Positions 15,303 to 24,154 are shown, counted from the stretch's first letter. The stretch: DNA of 45,718 nucleotides from a bacterium (GCA_021785655.1 JAJYET010000017.1:1-45718), one strand, 5' to 3'. Notes: generated from the letters alone by a model not told the origin. Numbers and translations are program-made.

Positions 15303-15910
15303 TGCCTCTCACCCGACCCCCGATGGGCCACCTCCCGGCCCGGAGTGGTTCCGGTCCTTCACGGCCGGGGCCAAGCGTCGCTCCCCAGCTTCCCATCCGC
15401 TTCGCTCCCGGAGTGACCGGCGCCTTCCCGGGGCGGGCCCCCGGAGGTCTTGGCACCTTCGGAATCCAGCCGAACGCCCGCCGCCCAGGCTGCCTCGGGG
15501 CCGTGTTGGTGTCTGCAGCGGCGCCTGCAAGTCGGCGAGTCGGGCAGACACCGCCTGTCGCCGGGATGACAACCGGCCCGGCCGAATGCTGCTTCGCCCC
15601 CGATCACTCCGCCGACGCTGCCCCTCGGGTATCTGGCCACGCCTGCTCGCCCAGCCCCTCGCGCCCCCCGTGATCCAGCGAAACCGTCGATCCGCGCACC
15701 GCCAGGGCGTCGCGCCAGCACGGCCCCTCGTCCATGGACCGAAGATGAAGGAGTCGATCACCGGGCGCCCGGTGTCGGTGGTCTCGCTCGAACGGATGTA
15801 TCATCGGCCGTCGTCGGCCCCAGGCTCTGCCGGAGCTCATGGAGTGTCCGGGGTCGCTCTCGGAGCTTGCCCAGGCGCCGGGCGGGTGCAACTCAAGGCT
15901 GGAGGTCACC
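15303..15910. other. Long intergenic region
   Basis: About 600 bases between the divergent signalling operon and the MFS gene. Open frames on both strands have arbitrary Arg/Pro/Gly-rich composition and no family features, so I call none. A TATCAT at 15799-15804 could be a -10 box for the MFS gene. I see no strong hairpin or repeat. Confidence 0.4.
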
Positions 15911-17179
15911 TTGGAAGAGCCGGACCGGCTGCTTGGAGGAGTCGGCGGGTATCTGCTCGGTCTCCGACCACGGCTCCCGGCCGCGGTGTGGACTGTGGTG
16001 GCGGGTGGAGCGGTCTCGGCCCTGGGCAACGGCTTCGTCCTCCCCTACGGGTCCATCTACCTCCACGTGGTGCGCGGGATCCCGATCCCGGTTGTCGGTG
16101 CGCTCCTGTCCTTCTCAGCCCTGGCCTCGCTGCTGGTGGCGGTGGCCGGGGGGACCCTGGTGGACCGGCTCAGCCCCAAGGCGGTGATTCTCCTCGGGCT
16201 GGGTTTCCAGACCTTGGGATTCGCCTCCCTGGGGTTCGCCACCGGGATCCCCCAGGCCGCGCTTTCCCTGGGGCTTGTGGGGCTGGGCGCGGGGTGCTTC
16301 TACCCCGCCCTGGGTGCGTTGCTGGCGGCCATAACCACCCGCGCGGAGCGGGCCGCCGCCGCCTCTCTCCAGTACGCCGCCAACAACCTCGGCATCGGCT
16401 TGGGCGCCATAGTGGGCGGGCTCCTGGTGTCCACCTCTCGCCCGGGCACCTTCACCCTGGTCTACCTTCTGGACGCCGCCACCTTCGTGGTCTTCGCCGC
16501 GGTGGCGATCCTGCGGGTGCCCTCGGGACGGCATCGCGAGGAGCGGGTGAGGAGCTCAGGATACGTCGCGGTCCTCAGGGACTGGCGCTTCATGGGGGTG
16601 GTGGTCTTCAACGTCATGGTGGTCGTCTCCACCTACTCCCAGCTGGACACCTCCGTGCCTCTGTACGCCCGGGTCTTCCTGCGGGTGCCCACGGCCGCCA
16701 TCGGACTCATTCTTGCCGCCAACACCGGGTTCATCGTTCTCGCCCAGCTGCCCTTGGCGAGGCTGGTCCGCAGGGTGCCCCGCACCCAAACCCTCACCCT
16801 CTGCGGAGCGGTCTGGTCCGCCTGCTGGATGGTCGGCTGGCTGGCCAGCCTGGAGCGGGGCATGGCGGCGGCCGCCTGGCTTGGGGTGTTCGCCGTGACC
16901 TTCGGCGCCGGTGAGTGCCTGCTCAGCGCCACCCTCGGCCCGCTGGTCGCCGACCTGGCGCGCCCGGCCCTTCGCGGCCGGTACATGGCCACGTTCAACC
17001 TCTCCTGGGCGATTGGGCTGCTGGTCGGCCCCAGCCTGGGCGGCGTCCTGGTCGGGTCGTTCCTGCGGCCCTGGATGTGGCTGATCTGGGCCATGGTGGC
17101 CGTGGGGCTCGCGCTCTGGGCCTCGCTCTTGACCCGCTGGCTGCCTGAGGCGGTCAATCTCGGGCCCTCGTCTGCCTGA
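15911..17179 (+). CDS. MFS transporter
   Basis: A 422-residue major facilitator with about 12 transmembrane segments in two halves. After helix 2 it has 'GGTLVDRLSPKAVILLG', a version of the loop 2-3 motif G-x-x-x-D-R-x-G-R-R. 'GLGAGCFYPALGALLA' and 'YAANNLGIGLGAIVGGLL' mark helices 4 and 5 of drug:proton-antiporter-like members. The TTG at 15911 follows GGAGG with 5-base spacing. An ATG 24 codons upstream has no ribosome-binding site and adds a non-hydrophobic segment. The cargo is unknown. Export of drugs or metabolites is typical. Confidence 0.85.
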   Translation: MEEPDRLLGGVGGYLLGLRPRLPAAVWTVVAGGAVSALGNGFVLPYGSIYLHVVRGIPIPVVGALLSFSALASLLVAVAGGTLVDRLSPKAVILLGLGFQTLGFASLGFATGIPQAALSLGLVGLGAGCFYPALGALLAAITTRAERAAAASLQYAANNLGIGLGAIVGGLLVSTSRPGTFTLVYLLDAATFVVFAAVAILRVPSGRHREERVRSSGYVAVLRDWRFMGVVVFNVMVVVSTYSQLDTSVPLYARVFLRVPTAAIGLILAANTGFIVLAQLPLARLVRRVPRTQTLTLCGAVWSACWMVGWLASLERGMAAAAWLGVFAVTFGAGECLLSATLGPLVADLARPALRGRYMATFNLSWAIGLLVGPSLGGVLVGSFLRPWMWLIWAMVAVGLALWASLLTRWLPEAVNLGPSSA

Positions 17180-17239
17180 GGCACCGTGCCAGGTCCCCGG
17201 GCGGCCGTCGGGGGCTCAGCGACCAGACCGGCGCCCGGC

Positions 17240-17656
17240 CTACCCGGAAACGGCGATGCTCACCTCGGGCGGCTGGCGGAGGGAGTTGTGGACGGTGCAA
17301 CGGGCGGCGACCGAGAGCAGGGACTCCTGCACCTCAGGGGGCAGATGGGAAACGCCGTCCACCCCGAGGGAGATCCGGCTCACCCGGTACGGCCGGGTGG
17401 CGTACTCGACCTCCGAGGTCACGGCTAGGCCGTCCACGGGGTGGCCGTGCCGGGAGAGGAAGCGACGGACGTAGAACCCGACGCAGGCGGCGAGGCTGGC
17501 GATGAAGAGCTCGGTGGGGGTGGGGGCGGTGTCCTCCCCGCCGTCCATCTCGGGCTGGTCGACGTGCAGCGTGTGCTGGCGCACGGAGATTCGGAAGCGG
17601 TCCCCGGACTCGTGGTCGACCCGGACCGCGACCTCCGCCGCCGGTCCCGTCTCCAC
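17240..17656 (-). CDS. OsmC-family peroxiredoxin-like protein
   Basis: A 138-residue OsmC/Ohr-superfamily protein. It shows 'FRISVRQHTLHVDQPEMDGGEDTAPTPTELFIASLAACVGFYV', with the first conserved Cys on the central helix, and the second Cys in 'SVAARCTVHNSL' near the C terminus. Such proteins reduce organic hydroperoxides or, in YhfA-like members, possibly handle thiol/persulfide species. The GTG at 17656 overlaps the region just after the thioredoxin stop, so the two genes are one transcript. Thioredoxin is a plausible reductant of this enzyme. An overlapping longer frame on the same strand is not real. Confidence 0.88.
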   Translation of the reverse strand: METGPAAEVAVRVDHESGDRFRISVRQHTLHVDQPEMDGGEDTAPTPTELFIASLAACVGFYVRRFLSRHGHPVDGLAVTSEVEYATRPYRVSRISLGVDGVSHLPPEVQESLLSVAARCTVHNSLRQPPEVSIAVSG

Positions 17657-17658
17657 CC

Positions 17659-18036
17659 TCAGACGGCCGCGGGGGTGGCCTTGGCCGCCTCCACCTGGGC
17701 GCGGACTTCGTCCATGTCCAGCTCCTCGACCGCAGCGATGAGCTTCTCCAGGGAGCTCGCCGGCAGCGCGCCCGGCTGGGCGAACACCAGGATCCCGTCG
17801 CGGAAGATCATCAGGGTGGGAATGGAGCGGATCCCGAGTCCCTGGGCCAGCCCCGGCTCGGCCTCGGTGTCCACCTTGGCAAACACCATCGAGGGATGCT
17901 TCTCCGAAGCCGCCTGGAAGACCGGCGCGAACGCCCGGCAGGGGCCGCACCAGGCCGCCCAGAGGTCGACCAGGACGATCCCCGGCCCGCTTACGGTCTT
18001 CTCGAAATCTGCCTCGCCGAGTGCGGTGGTGGCCAT
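17659..18036 (-). CDS. trxA: Thioredoxin
   Basis: A 125-residue thioredoxin with the redox motif W-C-G-P-C (C30, C33) in 'LVDLWAAWCGPCRAFAPVF' and the cis-Pro segment 'IRSIPTLMIFRDG'. It reduces protein disulfides in the cytoplasm. It has a C-terminal helical extension of about 20 residues beyond the usual end. The ATG at 18036 has GAGG 6 bases upstream. Its only close partner is the OsmC gene directly downstream. The upstream 14-base palindrome (18056-18069) suggests control by a CsoR/CstR-type repressor, linking the pair to copper or persulfide stress. Confidence 0.92.
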   Translation of the reverse strand: MATTALGEADFEKTVSGPGIVLVDLWAAWCGPCRAFAPVFQAASEKHPSMVFAKVDTEAEPGLAQGLGIRSIPTLMIFRDGILVFAQPGALPASSLEKLIAAVEELDMDEVRAQVEAAKATPAAV

Positions 18037-18055
18037 GTCTGCCTCGCTGTGAATG

Positions 18056-18069
18056 TACCCCTGGGGGTA
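18056..18069. promoter_or_regulatory. CsoR/CstR-like operator before trxA-osmC
   Basis: TACCCC-TG-GGGGTA has 6-base perfect arms and a 2-base spacer, close to the ATACCCC/GGGGTAT operators of the CsoR/CstR/FrmR family. On the minus strand it lies 20 bases before the trxA ATG and just downstream of a possible -10 box TACACT (18085-18090), a position suited to repression. Confidence 0.55.
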
Positions 18070-18151
18070 TGGCTTGCTTCGGCCAGTGTACACCCGATCC
18101 GCCGGGCCTGCACGAATCGGACCGCGGTCTGCGGCGCCGACTTCGATCCGG

Positions 18152-18973
18152 TCAGATCCCGATGAGCACCACTGAGATGGCGGCCGCCAGCAGTCCCGCC
18201 CGCTGTAACCGGTTCCAGCGCTCCCCCAGCCCGAAGCGAGCCAGCACCACGGTCACGGCGGGGTAGAGGGAGCTGATCACCGCCACCAGGGCCAGCTGGG
18301 AGAGGCCGGTCGCCCGCAGGAACAGGATGTTGCCGGCGCCCCCCAGGAGCCCTGCCCCCGCTGCCAGGGGCGCCACCCTTCGCCAGCCGCCACCCCCTGA
18401 CCGGACCGCGGCGGCCGCGACCACCAGGAGGGACACCAGCTGGCCGGCGATGAGTGGCCAGGTGCCGGATGAGGTGCCGGCCCTATCCAGGGCGATGAAG
18501 AGGAGGGCGAACCCCACCCCGGCCAGGAGCGCCTCTCGCACGCCACGGCCCCGCGCCTGGTGGTCCCTGGCCTGCCAGGAGACCATGGCCACCGCGGGGA
18601 CGGCGATCACCATCCCGGCCATCTGCACCGTGGCCGGCCGGTTTCCCAGCGCCAGCCCCACCCCGGCGGGGATGAGGGCAGTCAGCACCCCGGAGAGGGT
18701 CGCCACCACGGTCATCTCCCCGATCGCCAGGCCGCGGTACAGCGCCAGGATCCCCACGCCACTGCCCAGGCCGCTGGCGGCGCCCCAGGCGAGGGCTGCG
18801 GGGGCCGGTCCGGACCAGGGGAAGAGCAGTAGCCCCAGGACCGCCGCGGTCAGGGCGACGGGCTGCCCGGTGACGGCCACCAGGGCCGTTGGGCCGCGGC
18901 GACCGGCCACGCCGGCGAGGAAGTCCGAGGCGCCGTAGCCCACCGCGGCAAACAGGCTAAGGGCGATCCCCAC
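18152..18973 (-). CDS. EamA/DMT-family transporter
   Basis: A 273-residue protein with about ten transmembrane helices in two EamA halves. The first half starts 'MGIALSLFAAVGYGASDFLAGVAGRR' and includes 'LYRGLAIGEMTVVATLSGVLTALIP'. The second includes 'GNILFLRATGLSQLALVAVISSLYPAVTVVLARFGLGERW', the classic EamA end. GTG at 18973 is preceded by TACGCT at 6 bases, so it is probably leaderless. The cargo is unknown. It is divergent from the S9 peptidase gene and shares a short promoter region with it. Confidence 0.88.
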   Translation of the reverse strand: MGIALSLFAAVGYGASDFLAGVAGRRGPTALVAVTGQPVALTAAVLGLLLFPWSGPAPAALAWGAASGLGSGVGILALYRGLAIGEMTVVATLSGVLTALIPAGVGLALGNRPATVQMAGMVIAVPAVAMVSWQARDHQARGRGVREALLAGVGFALLFIALDRAGTSSGTWPLIAGQLVSLLVVAAAAVRSGGGGWRRVAPLAAGAGLLGGAGNILFLRATGLSQLALVAVISSLYPAVTVVLARFGLGERWNRLQRAGLLAAAISVVLIGI

Positions 18974-18979
18974 CCGGCC

Positions 18980-18985
18980 AGCGTA
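18980..18985 (-). promoter_or_regulatory. -10 box of the EamA gene
   Basis: TACGCT on the minus strand, 6 bases before the GTG at 18973. No ribosome-binding site is present. Confidence 0.5.
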
Positions 18986-19046
18986 GTGGCACGGCCACCG
19001 CGGGTGCCATTCGCCCGCCTGCCGGTCGGGCCCGCTTCGCCCCTGG

Positions 19047-19052
19047 TAGAGT
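19047..19052 (+). promoter_or_regulatory. -10 box of the S9 peptidase gene
   Basis: TAGAGT lies 7 bases before the second of two adjacent GTG codons (19060), which favours that GTG as the leaderless start. Confidence 0.5.
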
Positions 19053-19059
19053 CGCCGTG

Positions 19060-20874
19060 GTGCCTGGCGATATCCGTGACTTCCTGTCCGCTCCGGTGTG
19101 GCGGGCGCTGGACGTGGACGACCAGGGCCGGGTTCTGGCCGGCTGCGACGCCCCGGGCACCTTCCAGCTGGTGGAGGTCGACGGGGATGGCAGCCCCACC
19201 TGGCTCACCGACCTCCCCGGAGGCTGCTCCGGGCGGTACCTGCCCGGAGAGCGCCGGGTGGTGGTGGAGCATGACCAGGACGGGGACGAGCGCAGCCAGC
19301 TGTCGCTGCTGGACTTGGATCAGCCCTTGCCCTGGCCGGTGGGGCCGGCCGGGCTCCAGCCGCTGGTTCGCGATCCCCGGTACCTGCACCTGCTGGTCGG
19401 GGTGCGTGCCGGCCAGGTGGTCTACGCCACCAACCGGCGCAACGGTGTCGACTTCGATGCGGTGATCCGCGACCTGAAGACGGGGGCGGAGCGCGAGTTG
19501 TACAGCCAGGGCGGCATGGTCGAGGAGGTGGCGCTGTCACCGTCCGGGGAGAGGGCGATTCTCTCCCTGGTCGGCAAGAGGCCCATGTCGGAGCAACTCC
19601 TCCTGGTGGATCCCATCGGCGCCCTGGCTCGGGAGCTCACCGAGGCCGACCTGCCCGCCCAGCACCTGTTCGCGGCCTTCTCCGGCCCCACCCGCCTGGT
19701 CCTCACCACCGACCGGGACCGGGAGCACACGGTAGTCGCCGACCTGGACCTGGCCAGCGGGACGTGGAGGGAGCTCGTCTCCCGTCCGGGACTGGACGTG
19801 AGCGGCCACCTCTCGCCGGCCTCCTCACGCCTCCTGCTGCGGGTCAACCGCGGGGGGCGGGCGGAAATCGAGCTTCACGACCTGGGGGGCGAGCGCGCGC
19901 CGTTCCCGGTCGCCATCCCCGCCGCCGGGTGGACCGGAGCACCCACCCTGCCATCTCCCGTGTGGGCGCCGTCCGGAAGGTGGGCCACCATCTCCTTCAG
20001 CAGCCCCACGGTCCCTGGGGATGCGCTGAGGTTGGACGCTTTCACCGGGGCGGTGACCACCGTGGCCAGCAGCCAGGGAACCTTCGGCGCCATCGGCCTC
20101 ACCGAACCCACCCTGCACGAAGTTCCCTCCCCGGCCGGACGGCCGATCCCGTGCTGGGTCTATGCGCCCACCTCACCTCCGGCTCAGCTCGCCGGCTCAG
20201 CGGTGGTCCTGGCCCACGGCGGTCCGGAGTCCCAGTCGGTGGCCAGCTTCAACCCCGTGATCCAGGGCCTGGCCGCAGCGGGACACACAGTTCTGGTCCC
20301 CAACGTCCGCGGCTCCACCGGCTACGGACGTAGCTGGTACTCGGCAGACGACGGCCGCCGGCGGCTGGACGCGGTCGCCGACCTCGAGGCCATCCACGGC
20401 TGGCTGCCGGGGTTCGGCCTCGACCCGTGCCGGGCAGCCCTCTGGGGGGGCTCCTACGGCGGCTACCTGGTCCTCGCCGGCCTGGCGTTCCAGCCCCAGC
20501 TCTGGGCTGCGGGGGTGGACATCGTCGGGATCTCCTCCCTGGTCAGCTTCCTGCGCCACACCTCCGGCTACCGGCGAGCGGCACGGGAGCGCGAATACGG
20601 CTCGCTGGAGGCCGATCTGGACTTCCTGGAGCGGGCCTCGCCGCTCTCGCGAGTGGACAGCATCCGGGCCCCGCTCTTCATGATCCACGGCGCCAACGAT
20701 CCCCGGGTGCCCCTCAGCGAGGCCGAGCAGTTGGCGCGGCGCCTCGCCGAGCGGCACGTGGAGTGCCACCTCCTCGTGTACCCGGACGAGGGACACGGTC
20801 TCGCCCGTCGCCGCAACCGGCTGGATGCCTATCCTCGGGCGCTCGAGTTTCTCGCCCGCCATCTGAGCGCCTGA
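19060..20874 (+). CDS. S9-family (prolyl oligopeptidase-like) serine peptidase
   Basis: A 604-residue protein with an N-terminal beta-propeller (about residues 10-340) and a C-terminal alpha/beta-hydrolase domain. The catalytic triad is visible: S465 in WGGSYGGYL, D547 in HGANDPRVPLSE and H579 in DEGHGLARR. 'VLAHGGPESQSVASFNPVIQGLA' and 'VPNVRGSTGYGRSWY' form the oxyanion/lid region typical of acylaminoacyl peptidases. No signal peptide is seen, so it is cytoplasmic and degrades short peptides or removes acylated residues. The GTG at 19060 is favoured over that at 19057 by the spacing to TAGAGT. Confidence 0.93.
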   Translation: MPGDIRDFLSAPVWRALDVDDQGRVLAGCDAPGTFQLVEVDGDGSPTWLTDLPGGCSGRYLPGERRVVVEHDQDGDERSQLSLLDLDQPLPWPVGPAGLQPLVRDPRYLHLLVGVRAGQVVYATNRRNGVDFDAVIRDLKTGAERELYSQGGMVEEVALSPSGERAILSLVGKRPMSEQLLLVDPIGALARELTEADLPAQHLFAAFSGPTRLVLTTDRDREHTVVADLDLASGTWRELVSRPGLDVSGHLSPASSRLLLRVNRGGRAEIELHDLGGERAPFPVAIPAAGWTGAPTLPSPVWAPSGRWATISFSSPTVPGDALRLDAFTGAVTTVASSQGTFGAIGLTEPTLHEVPSPAGRPIPCWVYAPTSPPAQLAGSAVVLAHGGPESQSVASFNPVIQGLAAAGHTVLVPNVRGSTGYGRSWYSADDGRRRLDAVADLEAIHGWLPGFGLDPCRAALWGGSYGGYLVLAGLAFQPQLWAAGVDIVGISSLVSFLRHTSGYRRAAREREYGSLEADLDFLERASPLSRVDSIRAPLFMIHGANDPRVPLSEAEQLARRLAERHVECHLLVYPDEGHGLARRRNRLDAYPRALEFLARHLSA

Positions 20875-20896
20875 GAGGGCGGGCGAGAGCTCCCCC

Positions 20897-20902
20897 TATA
20901 CT
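20897..20902 (+). promoter_or_regulatory. -10 box before the second MFS gene
   Basis: TATACT lies 21 bases before the GTG at 20924. No clear -35 is visible. Confidence 0.35.
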
Positions 20903-20923
20903 CGAGACCTCTGGGCACGCTGG

Positions 20924-22441
20924 GTGCTGAGCGTGCCGTCCATTGTTCCAGGTGCCCGCTTGTCCCAGATCCAAGGCCATCCGCGCCGCTGGCTGATCCT
21001 CGCCGTGGTCACCGTGGTGGCCTTCATTGGCAATGTCGACGCCACCATCGTGGTGGTCGGGCTGCCCCGGATCGTCCAGGGCCTGCACACCACCATGACC
21101 ACCGGGCTCTGGACCCTTACCGGGTACATCATCACCAGCACGGTCTTCCTGCTGCCCGCGGGGCGGTGGTCGGACCTTGTGGGGCGCAAGCGGATCTTCC
21201 TGTTCGGCGTGGGGCTCTTCGGGCTGGGGACGGTCCTCTGCGGCTTCGCCCCCTCCGGAGAGGCCCTGGTGGGTTGGCGGCTGTTGCAGGGGGTGGGGGC
21301 GGCCCTCTCCTCCGCCACCGCGGTCCCCCTCATCGCCGGGGCCTTCCCCGCGGCCCAGACCGGCCGTGCCCTGGGGATCAACTCGACCGCCTGGGTGATG
21401 GGCTCGATCGTGGGCCCGGTGGCCGGAGGTGCGCTGGTGGGAAGTCTGGGTTGGAGGTGGGTATTCTTCGTCACCGTCCCCTTCGCCGTGGCCGGGCTCG
21501 CGGCTGGAGCGTACTGGCTACCGTCCGACCACGCCTCCCAGCGCGGCGTCAGCACCGACTGGGTGGGAGCGGGCGCCTTCACGGTGGCGCTGGTGGCCCT
21601 GCTCGTGGCCCTCTCGGAGGGACTGGCGTGGGGCTGGGGTTCGGCGCGGATCGTGGGGCTCTTCGTGGTTTCGGCTGTGGCGCTGGCCGGGTTCACGGGA
21701 TGGGAGCTGCGCTCCCGTCTGCCCACCTTCGACCTTCGGCTCCTGCACCGGCCCCAGCTGCGCGGTGCGCTGGCGGTGGTCGTCTTCTACTCCACCGGAA
21801 TGTTCGCTACCACCTTCCTGCTCACCTTCTACCTCCAGGGCGCGCTCCGGCTCAGCCCGCTCGACGCCGGGCTGGCGCTGCTTCCCATCGCCGTTCCCCA
21901 ACTCGGACTCGCCCCCCTGGGTGGCGCCTTGGCGGACCGCTTCGGCGCCGCCCGGCCCGTCATGCTGGGGCTGGCCCTGCTCATCTGCGGGGCCCTGTTG
22001 CTGAGCCGTCTCGGCACCCGTTTGGACCTGGCCGCGGTGGTGGTGCCCCTGCTCCTGGTCTCTGCCGGCAACGGCTTCGCCTGGCCGGCGCTGACCAAGG
22101 CGGTGGTGTCCTCGGTCCCGCGGGACCGCACCGGTGTGGCCTCGGGGATGTTCTTCACCCTGCGCAACGTGGGGATGGCCCTCTCCTTCACCCTCGCTCT
22201 GGTGGTGGCCGAGGCCAGCCTCCCGCCCCAGCTGGCGGTTCGGGTGTTCCTGGGTGCGGGCGGGGTGCTGAGCGGGCATCTGGGCCAGGCGCTGGTCCAG
22301 TCCACGGACGCCGGGTTCCGGGTCTTCGCCGGCTTCTGCCTGGTGGCCCTCATCCTCGCGGTCACCCTGCTCCGCCCCCGCCGGGCCCCCGAGGAGGCTC
22401 CCCAGCCCGCGGCCACAGGTGGCGCCGCGACGCCGTCCTGA
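20924..22441 (+). CDS. DHA2-type MFS multidrug exporter
   Basis: A 505-residue transporter with about 14 hydrophobic helices, as in the EmrB/QacA (DHA2) subfamily. The motif D1 'VVAFIGNVDATIVVVGLPRI' is in helix 1, motif A 'GRWSDLVGRKRIFL' in loop 2-3 and motif C-like 'INSTAWVMGSIVGPVAGGALV' in helix 5. It probably exports drugs or other amphiphiles with proton antiport. The start is uncertain: the GTG at 20924 is the longest, while a TTG 12 codons later is possible. It is convergent with the methyltransferase gene, with a 7-base hairpin between them. Confidence 0.9.
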   Translation: MLSVPSIVPGARLSQIQGHPRRWLILAVVTVVAFIGNVDATIVVVGLPRIVQGLHTTMTTGLWTLTGYIITSTVFLLPAGRWSDLVGRKRIFLFGVGLFGLGTVLCGFAPSGEALVGWRLLQGVGAALSSATAVPLIAGAFPAAQTGRALGINSTAWVMGSIVGPVAGGALVGSLGWRWVFFVTVPFAVAGLAAGAYWLPSDHASQRGVSTDWVGAGAFTVALVALLVALSEGLAWGWGSARIVGLFVVSAVALAGFTGWELRSRLPTFDLRLLHRPQLRGALAVVVFYSTGMFATTFLLTFYLQGALRLSPLDAGLALLPIAVPQLGLAPLGGALADRFGAARPVMLGLALLICGALLLSRLGTRLDLAAVVVPLLLVSAGNGFAWPALTKAVVSSVPRDRTGVASGMFFTLRNVGMALSFTLALVVAEASLPPQLAVRVFLGAGGVLSGHLGQALVQSTDAGFRVFAGFCLVALILAVTLLRPRRAPEEAPQPAATGGAATPS

Positions 22442-22468
22442 GGGGCGGGGTCAGGAGATCGATCCCTG

Positions 22469-22484
22469 CCGACGGTGCCGTCGG
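22469..22484. terminator. Hairpin between convergent genes
   Basis: CCGACGG-TG-CCGTCGG is a perfect 7-base inverted repeat 28 bases after the MFS stop. It has no T-tract. Confidence 0.4.
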
Positions 22485-22552
22485 GGGCGCTCTGGGCCCT
22501 TTGGGTCAGGGGTGCCCGCGGCTGTGGGCGCTCAGCTCGGACGCGGTCCGGC

Positions 22553-23299
22553 TCAGCGAATGGCCACCAGGATGCGGTCGTTGAGGCGCTGCCACAGGCA
22601 TCCAACCTCCGCGAAGCCCGCGTCGCGCAGGGCATCCTGGTGCTGTTCCAGGGACAGGGGGACGCCGCGCTGGGGATGGCGGTGCTCTCGGCGGCGCCGC
22701 TCGGCGACCGCCTCGGCCAGCTCCGGTGCCCCCTCAGCGATGGTCCACCATCCATCCCAGCTCCGTGGGCCGGAGGGGGCCGGGTCCGGTCGTCTCTCCT
22801 CGGCCCCGTGCTCCAGCCCCCGGACCAGCTCCGCGATCTGGCCTTCTGACCGGGGGAGGTGGTCGGCGTTGAGGAAGAGGCCGCCGGGCCGCAGCATTCG
22901 GGCCAGGCTGCGGTAGAGCGTGGCCAGGGCGGCCCGGTCCAACCAGTGCAGCGCCGTGCTGGAGACCGCGGCGTCGAAGCCGGATCCCAGCTCGGGCAGC
23001 AGGGGATCGCCGAGGTCTCGGTCGGCGAAGGAGACCTGGGGACGCCGCACCAGCGCCCGGCGCCCGATCTCCAGCAACACCGGATCTCGGTCCACCGCCA
23101 CCACCTCAGCCGCAGGCAGGGAGCGCGCCACCCGGAGGGCCAGCGAGCCCGGCCCGCTCCCGAGGTCCAGGACCCTTGGCTGCGTCCCGCAGCCGGTCGC
23201 CACGGCGGCGCAGATCAGGCTGAAGCGCTCCTCGCGCCCGGGCAGCAGGGCGTGCTGCTGCGCCTCCCAGCTGCCCAGCCAGTGCGCCCATCTAGCCAT
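22553..23299 (-). CDS. Class I SAM-dependent methyltransferase
   Basis: A 248-residue enzyme with the SAM-binding motif I 'VLDLGSGPGSLALRVA', the acidic end of strand 2 'VVAVDRDP', motif II 'FDAAVSSTALHWLD' and 'RMLRPGGLFLNADHL'. The fold resembles trans-aconitate or polyketide-type methyltransferases, but the acceptor is unknown. The ATG at 23299 is preferred over a TTG 12 codons upstream because GAGGA sits 5-6 bases before it. It is divergent from the MDMPI-like gene. Confidence 0.87.
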   Translation of the reverse strand: MARWAHWLGSWEAQQHALLPGREERFSLICAAVATGCGTQPRVLDLGSGPGSLALRVARSLPAAEVVAVDRDPVLLEIGRRALVRRPQVSFADRDLGDPLLPELGSGFDAAVSSTALHWLDRAALATLYRSLARMLRPGGLFLNADHLPRSEGQIAELVRGLEHGAEERRPDPAPSGPRSWDGWWTIAEGAPELAEAVAERRRREHRHPQRGVPLSLEQHQDALRDAGFAEVGCLWQRLNDRILVAIR

Positions 23300-23375
23300 G
23301 GCACTATCCTCGCCCGCCGCCACCGCCGCCGGCAACTTCGCTCGCGGTGCCTAGCATGCCGCGACCGCGGCGTGC

Positions 23376-23381
23376 TAGGGT
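23376..23381 (+). promoter_or_regulatory. -10 box of the MDMPI-like gene
   Basis: TAGGGT lies 6 bases before the GTG at 23388, followed by TCGCCGG as at the S9 peptidase start (TAGAGTCGCCG). Confidence 0.5.
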
Positions 23382-23387
23382 CGCCGG

Positions 23388-24125
23388 GTGCAGCCCAGCT
23401 TCGATCCCCTGAGGGCGATCGCCGAACACAGCTCGGGCCTCGCGAGGGCGGCTGCGGGCCATCTGGGGGAGCCGGTCGGGGGATGCCCCGGCTGGCAGGT
23501 GGCTGACCTGGTCCGGCACCTCACCGAGGTTCACTGGTTCTGGGCGACAATCGTCGAGGAGCTGCTGCAGGAGCCGCCGCCGGAGTCCCGGCGGCCCGCC
23601 CCGGCACCGGAGGGTGAGCTCCTGGAGGCGTTCTCGGCCGGGGCGGACCGGCTGGTAGCGGTCCTGGCGGCGGCCGATCCCGGAGCACCGTGCTGGACGT
23701 GGGCACCGGCCCAGCGGGATGTGGCCTTCGTCCTCCGCCACCAGGTCCAGGAGGCCGCCGTGCACCACTGGGACGCCGCCCGGGCGGCCGGGGTCGCGGC
23801 CCCGATCGATCCCCAGGAGGCGGCGGATGCGGTGGACGAGTTCCTCACCTTCTCAGTCTCATCGGAGACGGACCCGGCCGACCCCCCAAGGCCGGCCCTC
23901 CGAGGGCGGCTGGTGCTCTCCTGTTCCGACTGGGACGCCGCCTGGACGGTCCAGGACGGGAGCGTGCCCGGCACCGTGTCGCACCGCAGGGGGGCGGAGG
24001 CTGCGGCGCCGGTGCTGGAGGCCACGGCCTCTGACCTCCTCCTGTGGCTCTACCGGCGGGTGGAGCTGCCGGTGCCGGACCTGGGCCTGGCCTCCAGGCT
24101 GAGGGACCTCTGCTTCACCGACTGA
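23388..24125 (+). CDS. Maleylpyruvate isomerase (MDMPI)/DinB-like family protein
   Basis: A 245-residue protein of the mycothiol-dependent maleylpyruvate isomerase N-terminal family (DinB-like four-helix bundle). The opening 'CPGWQVADLVRHLTEVHWFW' carries the first metal His, and 'RHQVQEAAVHHWDAARAAG' supplies the other two. The C-terminal 80 residues ('DWDAAWTVQDGSVPG', 'ASDLLLWLYRRVELP') match the SCP2-like MDMPI C-terminal domain. Members act as thiol-dependent isomerases or S-transferases. The cofactor thiol in this organism is not known. Start at GTG 23388 with a leaderless -10 box. Confidence 0.85.
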   Translation: MQPSFDPLRAIAEHSSGLARAAAGHLGEPVGGCPGWQVADLVRHLTEVHWFWATIVEELLQEPPPESRRPAPAPEGELLEAFSAGADRLVAVLAAADPGAPCWTWAPAQRDVAFVLRHQVQEAAVHHWDAARAAGVAAPIDPQEAADAVDEFLTFSVSSETDPADPPRPALRGRLVLSCSDWDAAWTVQDGSVPGTVSHRRGAEAAAPVLEATASDLLLWLYRRVELPVPDLGLASRLRDLCFTD

Positions 24126-24141
24126 CCGCTTGCGGGTTGGC

Positions 24142-24147
24142 TAGGAT
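24142..24147 (+). promoter_or_regulatory. -10 box of the uORF/SCO1-TlpA transcript
   Basis: TAGGAT is followed by 7 bases and the GTG of a 24-codon upstream ORF (24155). Confidence 0.45.
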
Positions 24148-24154
24148 GGCTCTG

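Noticed and set aside
15302-15761. Open frames on both strands in the long intergenic region
   Set aside because: Their composition is shadow-like, there is no ribosome-binding site or -10 box at the right distance, and no family features are visible.
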